Shown here one piece after another: positions 34,898 to 41,823 of a stretch of 64,000 bases of DNA. The notes under the pieces are model-generated. The model was not told the DNA's origin and made no database searches. It saw nothing but the letters and a program-made list of their open reading frames with translations. The position numbers were made by a program, and so were the translations under genes. The DNA is taken from positions 62,001-126,000 of the forward strand of contig DWZH01000038.1 of NCBI GenBank assembly GCA_019118275.1, read 5' to 3'. The DNA is from Candidatus Brachybacterium merdavium (GTDB lineage Bacteria > Actinomycetota > Actinomycetes > Actinomycetales > Dermabacteraceae). The stretch's first letter is position 1. Every line of letters starts with the position of its first letter.

Positions 34898-35755
34898 GTG
34901 CTCCGCATCGCCGTCCCCAACAAGGGCGCCCTGTCCGATCCCGCTACCGAGCTGCTGCAGGAGGCGGGCTACCGCCGCCGCGGCATGGCCAAGGAGCTCG
35001 TGGTCGTCGACCACGAGAACGATGTCGAGCTGTTCCACCTGCGCCCGCGGGACATCGCGGTCTACGTCGGCTCCGGGACCGTCGACGTCGGCATCACCGG
35101 CCAGGACATGCTCGCCGACTCCCGCACCCCGGCGCAGGAGATCCTGCCGCTGGGATTCGCCGGATCCACCTTCCGCTTCGCCGCCCCCGTCGGGCAGTTC
35201 AGCACGCTGCAGGACCTCGAGGGCGCCCGCATCGCCACCAGCTACGAGAATCTGGTCAGCGACCACCTGAGCGAGCAGGGCGTCGACGCCGAGGTGGTCC
35301 ACCTCGACGGTGCGGTGGAATCCTCCATCCGGCTGGGCATCGCCGATGTCATCGCCGATGTGGTCGAGACCGGCACCACCTTGCGGGAGGCGGGTCTGGA
35401 GCCCTTCGGCGACCCGATCATGACCAGCCAGGCGGTGCTGTTCTCCCGCCCCGACATGCAGCTGGACGAGGTCACCAGCCACACCCTGGAGGTTCTCGAG
35501 CGGCGGGTGCGCGGAGTGCTGGTGGCCCGCGAGTACGTGATGCTCGACTACGACATCCCCTCCGCCCTGCTGGAGCGGGCGGTGGAGATCACCCCCGGTT
35601 TCCAGTCGCCGACGGTCTCGCCGCTGCACGGCGGTGAGTGGTCGGCAGTGCGCTCGATGGTCTCGCGCCGCGCCTCCCACCGCATGATGGACGAGCTGTA
35701 CGAGGTCGGCGCGCGTGCGATCCTGGTCACGGCGATCCAAGCCTGCCGGATCTGA
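34898..35755 (+). CDS. hisG: ATP phosphoribosyltransferase, long form
   Basis: HisG condenses ATP and PRPP, the first and feedback-controlled step of histidine synthesis. 285 residues, the long form with a C-terminal ACT-like regulatory domain (about 210-285), so no HisZ is needed. [25 protein letters not shown] and [14 protein letters not shown] with the PRPP-binding loop are typical. GTG 34898 follows the strong site GGAGG four bases away. Confidence 0.95.
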   Translation: MLRIAVPNKGALSDPATELLQEAGYRRRGMAKELVVVDHENDVELFHLRPRDIAVYVGSGTVDVGITGQDMLADSRTPAQEILPLGFAGSTFRFAAPVGQFSTLQDLEGARIATSYENLVSDHLSEQGVDAEVVHLDGAVESSIRLGIADVIADVVETGTTLREAGLEPFGDPIMTSQAVLFSRPDMQLDEVTSHTLEVLERRVRGVLVAREYVMLDYDIPSALLERAVEITPGFQSPTVSPLHGGEWSAVRSMVSRRASHRMMDELYEVGARAILVTAIQACRI

Positions 35756-35764
35756 GGTGATCAC

Positions 35765-36244
35765 GTGACCAGGGTCGGGGACGAGTCCGCAGCCCCGGAC
35801 GAGCGTCCTATCGTGCTGCGCCCCCGGGCGGTGCGCGTGGCCGCGTACGTCACCGGGGTGATCGTCCTGGCGGGGATGATCGGGGGAGCCGTGGTGATGC
35901 CGTACTTCACCATCTTCGGACGGCTGGGGCTGGTGGCGATCGGGGTGGCCGCTCTGCTGTTCTGCCACCTCGAGGCCTCCGTGCGCCTGGTGGCGCGGAC
36001 CTCGACCCTGGAGGTGCGCAACCTGTTCAGCCGTCGCACCCTGCAGTGGCCGGAGATCATCGGGGTCAGCTTCCCGATGGGTGACCCCTGGGCCCACCTG
36101 AACCTGGCTGACGGCACCACTCTGGCCACGATGGCGATCCAGCGCTATGACGGCAAGCGCGCCATCGCCGCCGCCCATCGGCTCGAGGCCCTGATCCGGC
36201 AGCGGGGCGAGGCCGCCGACGGCGGGTTCAGGGGCGCGGGATGA
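35765..36244 (+). CDS. PH-domain membrane protein
   Basis: A 159-residue protein with two N-terminal helices (about 20-65) and a bacterial PH-like domain with VRNLFSRRTLQWPEIIGVSFP, a family seen after hisG in actinobacteria. Function unknown. Start GTG 35765 lies nine bases after the hisG stop, so it is probably co-transcribed. The 3' end overlaps the convergent DUF3866 gene by 17 bp. Confidence 0.8.
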   Translation: MTRVGDESAAPDERPIVLRPRAVRVAAYVTGVIVLAGMIGGAVVMPYFTIFGRLGLVAIGVAALLFCHLEASVRLVARTSTLEVRNLFSRRTLQWPEIIGVSFPMGDPWAHLNLADGTTLATMAIQRYDGKRAIAAAHRLEALIRQRGEAADGGFRGAG

Positions 36245-37343
36245 GCGCCGCGGCGCAGCGGCCGGCCAGCGCCGCGTAGAGGAAGGCCTCGGGGTCCTCT
36301 TCGAGCGTGCGACCCATCGTGGACAGTCGCACCGGCAGCCCGCGCAGCGCGTCCTGCAGTCCGGCGGGGGAGACCTCGGACCGCTCATGGTGGACCCCGC
36401 GGGCCGAGGCCTCCTCGATGATCGTCGTATTCACCTGTTCGCTGACTGACGCATGAAACCAGCTGTATTCCGGTGCGGTGGGGTCGAGCAGGGGGAGCAG
36501 CACGGGAGCGAGCGTCGCCCGCCCGTAGGTGGTCGAGCTGTGGTGGGACAGACCCCGGTGCCGCGGGCGTGCATCGGCCCCGGAGACCCGCAGCGCCGCG
36601 ACCGGGCGGCCACCGAGCACGGCGGCAGCATGCAGGGCCTCGGCGGCCTGCAGGCCCGAGAAGCCCCAGCCGGTGCCGGTCCCGAGGTTCCCGGGGCCCT
36701 GCACCGCGATCACCACGTCGGCTCGGGCCACATGTCGGGCCCCCAGTAGAGCCGAGTGCGTCGTGACCGCCTCCAGGGCGCCCCCGAAGGACTGGCCGGC
36801 GCTGATCGTGGCCTCCATCAGACCGGCCTCGCACAGCCCGGAGGCGGTGGCCGAGTAGGCGGCCGGCAGGGCCGCCCCGTCGGTGTGCACGTGGACGATC
36901 CGCGCCCCGGGCGCCTCGGCCCGGATGCCGGCCACGATCGCCGGCAGGGAGGAGTGAAGATCGCAGGCGACGACGGGCACCGCCTCAAGATCCTCGGCGG
37001 CCTGCAGGACCTCGTAGTGCGGGGAGGAGGGGTCGTCGATCGCGTCGACCATCGTCTGCATCGGGGTGTAGCGCGCCTTGACCATGTGCCCGGCGGGCTC
37101 GACGCCCGGTTCCAGGGCCTGCGGCCTCGCCACCACCAGGGCCTCCCCGCCGGTGCCCAGCCCGCGGCGCAGCGCATTGGTGTTGACCAGCACCCGTTCG
37201 CCCGGCTGCGGGGTGCCTGTCAGCTGGGGGTAGGCCATCGCCGTGACCGGCTGTTCCTCTCCGTCGAGCATCAGCTGCAGTCGGGCCGCTCCCGGCCAGG
37301 ACCGTCGAGCACCCGTGATCGTTCCCCATTCCCAGCGCACCAT
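36228..37343 (-). CDS. DUF3866 family protein
   Basis: A 371-residue conserved actinobacterial protein of unknown function. The N-terminal beta-rich part (GEEQPVTAMAYPQLTGTP, GERVLVNTNALRRGLGTGG) is followed by a larger alpha/beta domain with VVACDLHSSLPAIVAGI and VIAVQGPGNLGTGTGWGFSG. No membrane segment or signal peptide. Divergent from pafBC with a 48-bp gap. Confidence 0.85.
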   Translation of the reverse strand: MVRWEWGTITGARRSWPGAARLQLMLDGEEQPVTAMAYPQLTGTPQPGERVLVNTNALRRGLGTGGEALVVARPQALEPGVEPAGHMVKARYTPMQTMVDAIDDPSSPHYEVLQAAEDLEAVPVVACDLHSSLPAIVAGIRAEAPGARIVHVHTDGAALPAAYSATASGLCEAGLMEATISAGQSFGGALEAVTTHSALLGARHVARADVVIAVQGPGNLGTGTGWGFSGLQAAEALHAAAVLGGRPVAALRVSGADARPRHRGLSHHSSTTYGRATLAPVLLPLLDPTAPEYSWFHASVSEQVNTTIIEEASARGVHHERSEVSPAGLQDALRGLPVRLSTMGRTLEEDPEAFLYAALAGRCAAALIPRP

Positions 37344-37391
37344 GACCCCAGCCTAGAGCCGCGTCACGGTGCGGGCCGTTACGCTGGGCGG

Positions 37392-39437
37392 GTGGCCCCT
37401 CGAAGCGTGGAAAGACTGCTCAACGTCATCATGACGATCGGCTCTCGCCGCCGGATCGACCGCGAGAAGCTGTTCACGGTGATCTCCGACTATGCCGGAG
37501 CCTCCAGCGACCAGGCCGCCGAGCGCATGTTCGAGCGCGACAAGGCCTCGATCCTGGACCTCGGGCTGCCGTTGCGCACGGAGCGCGATGTGCTCGACGA
37601 GAACACCGTCTACTACCGGATCGATTCCGCGCGCTCGGCCGCCGTGCTCGATCTGACCACGCAGGAGTACACGGTCCTGCTGGCCGCCAGCCGGGCCTGG
37701 GACGATGCGGCCGCCGGGGGCGCCGCCCGTCGGGTCCGCTCCAAGCTGCTGAGCCTGGGACACGACGCCGACCCGGATCTGCTGCGCCGCACCCCGCGCG
37801 GTGCGGTGGAGTCCCTGCCGGTGCTCTCGCCCCTGCTGGAGGCGGTCACCGCGGGCACCACGGTCCGCTTCGTCTACCGCGGTACCGGGGGCGCACCGGC
37901 CGAGCGGATCGTCGAGCCGTGGGTGGTCGGGGTCCATGACGGCCACTGGTACGTCCACGGCTGGGACCGTGATCGGCAGGCGCCGCGGGTCTTCCGCGCC
38001 TCCCGCATCGAGAGCTATCCCAGCCAGGCGGGGGCCGCCACCCATCCCCGTCCCGAGCAGGTCGACCTCTCGGACGTGCTGGAGCGGATCGATGCCAGCG
38101 ACGACCAGCACGTCGCACAGCTGCGTGCCGCGCCGTACAAGGCCCTCGAGCTGCGGGACCGCGCCGGTGCCGCCCTCGATGCCGAGCAGTTCGAGCTGCC
38201 CCGGATGCCCCGTCCCGCGGCGCGACGCTTGGTGCTGGGATCCGTGCGCTGGCTGGAGCTGACCTCCCCGGGCCCGTGGCGCGAGGAGCTCGCCGCGGTC
38301 CTGGACGGGATCGCCGCCTCCCACGAGGGCGAGGGGGATCTGGCACCGGTGGAGGTCGCCGCCCCGCGTCCTGCGGCCCGGATCCGAACCCCCTCCACGG
38401 GCACCGACCATCTCTCCCGCCTGATCAGCGTGGCCTCGTACGTGATGAACCGCGGCGAGGTCGATCTGAGCGAGCTCGCGGGCGCCCTGGGCGTCTCCGA
38501 GAAGACACTGATCACCGATCTGCAGGTGCTGTTCGTCTGCGGTGACATGGGCACCGGCTGGGAGGACTTCATCGAGGCCGAGTGGGAGCACGGCACCGTC
38601 CGGGTGCGCAACGCGGAACCGCTGCGCCGGCCGCTGCGGCTGAGCTCGGTGGAGATCACCGCCCTGCTGGCCGGCCTGGCCGCACTCGAGCCCACGGCGG
38701 GGCAGGCCGCCCACATCGTCGCCGGGGCGCGCGAGAAGCTGCTGGCCGCGGCCTCCGCGCCGGAGGCCGCAGGGGGTTCCTCGCAGCAGGCGGCGGGGGA
38801 GAGCGCTGAGAGCGGCGCCCCCGCACCGACGGACGCGCTGGCCGCCGAATCGGCGGCTGATCGCACCGCCGGCCGCGCCGAGGCGGTCCTGTCCGCCGTG
38901 CAGACCGCTCTGCGCACCCCCGATGACCGCGACCCCGCCGCTCAGGTGATGATCCGCTACTCCGCGCCGGACCGTCCCGGCACCAGCGTGCGCCGGATCC
39001 GGCCCCTGCGGATCGAGACCGACGGGGTCCGCTCCTACCTGCTGGCCGACTGCGAGCAGGCCGGGGCCCAGCGCCGCTTCCGCCTGGACCGGATCGTCGA
39101 GCTGCCACCGGACGAGGCCGAGCAGCACCTGGCCGAGAGCGGCCCCGGACCGGACCTGTCCGGCAGGGTCGAGGGCCCGGTGTGGCTGCGCCTGGAACCG
39201 CCCGCCCGATGGATCGCCGAGTCCTTCGATGCCGCCGAGATCCGCGATGGCCGGGACGGGGACAGCAGCCTCGCCTACGTCCGCATGGACAGTCCGGTGC
39301 GGGCCGCCCTGATCGATGCCGTCCTGGAATCCGCAGGGTCGGCCGAGGTGCTCGCCCCACGTGAGCTCAGAGACATGATCGTGACTGTGACGCGAGCGGC
39401 CGCGGCGCGTCACGGCAGCCCTGACGCGTTACCCTGA
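37392..39437 (+). CDS. pafBC: Fused PafB-PafC WYL-domain regulator
   Basis: PafB and PafC form the transcription activator of the mycobacterial LexA-independent DNA damage response. Here both lie in one 681-residue chain. First half: winged-helix (MTIGSRRRIDREKLFTVISD) and WYL domain with HWYVHGWDRD near 186. Second half: a second helix-turn-helix (YVMNRGEVDLSELAGALGVS) and WYL-type domain with RIETDGVRSYLLADCEQAG. A Glu/Ala-rich linker lies near residues 455-500. Start GTG 37392. tatA, tatC and helY follow, as in mycobacteria. Confidence 0.9.
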   Translation: MAPRSVERLLNVIMTIGSRRRIDREKLFTVISDYAGASSDQAAERMFERDKASILDLGLPLRTERDVLDENTVYYRIDSARSAAVLDLTTQEYTVLLAASRAWDDAAAGGAARRVRSKLLSLGHDADPDLLRRTPRGAVESLPVLSPLLEAVTAGTTVRFVYRGTGGAPAERIVEPWVVGVHDGHWYVHGWDRDRQAPRVFRASRIESYPSQAGAATHPRPEQVDLSDVLERIDASDDQHVAQLRAAPYKALELRDRAGAALDAEQFELPRMPRPAARRLVLGSVRWLELTSPGPWREELAAVLDGIAASHEGEGDLAPVEVAAPRPAARIRTPSTGTDHLSRLISVASYVMNRGEVDLSELAGALGVSEKTLITDLQVLFVCGDMGTGWEDFIEAEWEHGTVRVRNAEPLRRPLRLSSVEITALLAGLAALEPTAGQAAHIVAGAREKLLAAASAPEAAGGSSQQAAGESAESGAPAPTDALAAESAADRTAGRAEAVLSAVQTALRTPDDRDPAAQVMIRYSAPDRPGTSVRRIRPLRIETDGVRSYLLADCEQAGAQRRFRLDRIVELPPDEAEQHLAESGPGPDLSGRVEGPVWLRLEPPARWIAESFDAAEIRDGRDGDSSLAYVRMDSPVRAALIDAVLESAGSAEVLAPRELRDMIVTVTRAAAARHGSPDALP

Positions 39438-39554
39438 TATCGCCTGCCGCACGGTGGGCCGAGTCGCCGAACCAGCGGCCCGGAGAGTGCCCAGTCCGCT
39501 GTGGGATGATGGGCGAGCCCGTGCATGACCGCGGCGCTGTTGAAAGGGTCTTTC

Positions 39555-39896
39555 ATGAATTTCTTCCGCAACCCCTGGGCGATCATCATCCTCGTCCTGC
39601 TGGTGGTCCTCCTGTTCGGGGCCGGCAAGCTGCCGGGACTGGCCCGCAACGTGGGCAAGTCCATGCGCATCTTCAAGAGCGAGGTGGAGGAGCTGCGGGG
39701 CGAGGACTCCGCGGACGACGAGGAGGGCGAGGATCGCGGCCGCCGCGATCAGCGTTCCTCGCGCAGCCGCGAGGACGATGCCCGTGACGACCGCCGCCGC
39801 CACGACCAGGAGCGCCGCTACGACCCCCGCGACGACGAGGGCGAGGCCGAGCCGGTCCGCGCGCAGGAGGACGACGACTCCTACCGCCGCGACTGA
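39555..39896 (+). CDS. tatA: Sec-independent translocase subunit TatA
   Basis: Forms the pore of the twin-arginine export system. One membrane helix (FFRNPWAIIILVLLVVLLFG), then the FGAGKLPGLARNVGKSMR amphipathic helix, then a long acidic and Arg-rich tail with no fixed structure. 113 residues. ATG 39555 follows GAAAGGG; an in-frame upstream start would add a non-family extension. tatC follows; no tatB is present in the window, so TatA may be bifunctional or tatB lies elsewhere. Confidence 0.92.
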   Translation: MNFFRNPWAIIILVLLVVLLFGAGKLPGLARNVGKSMRIFKSEVEELRGEDSADDEEGEDRGRRDQRSSRSREDDARDDRRRHDQERRYDPRDDEGEAEPVRAQEDDDSYRRD

Positions 39897-39973
39897 CACC
39901 GATCGTCGCCGGAGGACAGTGAGGGGCCCGGACTCTGGAGTCCCGGCCCGGGATGCTGGGAGGAAGCACACCC

Positions 39974-40867
39974 GTGGCGAGTGACACGCAGGGGCGCGAG
40001 AACGCTAAGAAGATGCGTCGCCGGAAGGATCCGGAGGGACGCATGTCCCTGGGCGAGCACCTTGTCGAGCTGCGCAATCGCCTGCTGATCAGCGCCATCA
40101 CCGTGGTACTGCTGTCCGTGGTGGGCTGGTTCCTGTTCCCCTGGGTGTTCGACGCGGTCAAGGCACCGATCGAGGCGGCGGGCGAGGACTCCGACCTGCA
40201 GGCCCTGATCAACTTCCAGGGCGTGGGCACTGGCCTGAACGTCAAGCTGCAGATGTCGGCCTACATCGGCCTGATCCTGTCCGCGCCGATGCTGCTGGCG
40301 CAGATCTGGCTGTTCGTGATGCCCGGCCTGCACCGGAACGAGCGCAAGTACGCGGTGGGCTTCTTCGGCAGCGCGATCCCGCTGTTCTTCCTCGGCTGCG
40401 TGGCCGGCTACTGGGCCGTGACCCAGCTGGTGCCGGTGCTGATGAGCTTCACCCCCACGCAGGGGTCGACCTCCCAGATCATCCCGTACAACGAGTATCT
40501 CAACCTGCTGATCAAGACGATGCTGGCCTTCGGCATCGCCTTCGTGATGCCGGTGGTACTGGTGCTGCTGAACTTCCTGGGGATCCTGCGGGGCCGCACC
40601 ATGCTGAAGGCCTGGCGCTGGGTGATCTTCCTGTGCTTCGCCTTCACCGCGGTGATGGTCCCCACTCCCGAGCCGGTGACCCTGATCGGCATGTCCGCAG
40701 CGATCTCCAGCCTGTTCTTCGCAGCGGTCGGGATCAGCATCTGGAACGACCGTCGCCGCGACAAGCTGGCCGGCGACGAGGACCTCGCAGATGACGAGGC
40801 CAGCCGGATCGACGACGAGGTCGAACCGATCGATGCTCCGGAGCGAGGAGAGAAGGACCGCCGGTGA
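39974..40867 (+). CDS. tatC: Sec-independent translocase subunit TatC
   Basis: TatC is the signal-peptide receptor of the Tat system. Six membrane helices; MSLGEHLVELRNRLLISAI is the conserved cytoplasmic start, and the Pro/Glu block after helix 1 (INFQGVGTGLNVKLQMSAYI) fits. 297 residues with a charged acidic tail. GTG 39974 follows GGGAGGAAGC at 39959-39968. Overlaps the next gene by GTGA. Confidence 0.94.
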   Translation: MASDTQGRENAKKMRRRKDPEGRMSLGEHLVELRNRLLISAITVVLLSVVGWFLFPWVFDAVKAPIEAAGEDSDLQALINFQGVGTGLNVKLQMSAYIGLILSAPMLLAQIWLFVMPGLHRNERKYAVGFFGSAIPLFFLGCVAGYWAVTQLVPVLMSFTPTQGSTSQIIPYNEYLNLLIKTMLAFGIAFVMPVVLVLLNFLGILRGRTMLKAWRWVIFLCFAFTAVMVPTPEPVTLIGMSAAISSLFFAAVGISIWNDRRRDKLAGDEDLADDEASRIDDEVEPIDAPERGEKDRR

Positions 40868-41823
40868 GCAGGCTCCGGGTGGGCCTGCTGTCGAATCCGA
40901 CCGCCGCCCTGGGCACCGCGCACCGCGTCGGCCGGCAGGTCGCCCACCTGTTGCGCCTGGCCGGGGTCTCGGTCGTGGACCTGTCCGGTCCCTCCGCGAG
41001 CGTGGCCCGGGCCCGGGCCGTGGAGGTGCGCGACACCCTCACGGCGCTGGTGGTGGTCGGAGGGGACGGCACCGTCTCCCTGGGCGCGGAGATCGTGGCC
41101 GGCACACCGGTGCGGCTGGGTATCGTCCCGGCCGGATGCGGCAATGACTTCGCCCGCAGCCTGGGCCTTCCCGACAACGCCCCCGAGGAGGCCACCCGCA
41201 TCCTCCTGCACGCCCTGTCCCGCCCGGTGGTGAGCATCGACGCCATCGAGCTGACCGCGGCGGGGGAGATCGCCCCCGCGCAGCGCTCCCTGGCCCTGGG
41301 CAACGTGAACCTCGGATTCGACGCGCTGGTCAACGCCCGGGCCAACACCTCCTCCCGCGCGCACACCGTGCGCTACACCGCCGCCGTGCTGCGTGAGCTG
41401 CCCGCCTTCAAGCCGTTCCCCTACTGGATCAGCATCGACGGAGGCGAACCTGCCGACCTGGATGCGACACTGCTGACCGTGTGCAATTCAGGAACGTTCG
41501 GCGGCGGGATGCGGATCGCTCCCGGCGCGCGCCTGGACGACGGCATGCTGGACCTGGTGACGGTCTCCGGGCTGGGGCGGGCACAGCTGCTGCGCTTCTT
41601 CCCGCGCGTCTTCCGGGGCGCCCATACCGATCTCGAGGAGTTCGAGGTCCGCAGCGTGCGCACGGTCACGGTCGGCCTGCGGCACGGGCGCGCCCTGCGC
41701 GCCTACTCGGACGGGGAGCCGCGCAGCCTGCTGCCGGTGACCGCCGCGGTGCTGCCGGGCGCGGTGCGGTTGCTGGCCGACCCCGCGGCGGCCGGCCCGC
41801 GGAAGACGGGTGATCGCCTGTGA
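40864..41823 (+). CDS. Diacylglycerol/lipid kinase-like protein
   Basis: A 319-residue DAGK/YegS/LCB5-family kinase, likely phosphorylating diacylglycerol or a similar lipid. Nucleotide motif VVVGGDGTVSLG (about 60-71), substrate-loop PAGCGNDFARSLG, and C-terminal GGGMRIAPGARLDDGMLDLV match the family. The start GTG overlaps the tatC stop; the stop overlaps helY (GTGA), so the group is one operon. Confidence 0.88.
   Translation: MSRLRVGLLSNPTAALGTAHRVGRQVAHLLRLAGVSVVDLSGPSASVARARAVEVRDTLTALVVVGGDGTVSLGAEIVAGTPVRLGIVPAGCGNDFARSLGLPDNAPEEATRILLHALSRPVVSIDAIELTAAGEIAPAQRSLALGNVNLGFDALVNARANTSSRAHTVRYTAAVLRELPAFKPFPYWISIDGGEPADLDATLLTVCNSGTFGGGMRIAPGARLDDGMLDLVTVSGLGRAQLLRFFPRVFRGAHTDLEEFEVRSVRTVTVGLRHGRALRAYSDGEPRSLLPVTAAVLPGAVRLLADPAAAGPRKTGDRL

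Noticed and set aside
37353-39413. Open frame of 686 codons on the minus strand
   Set aside because: Antisense to pafBC; no family pattern.
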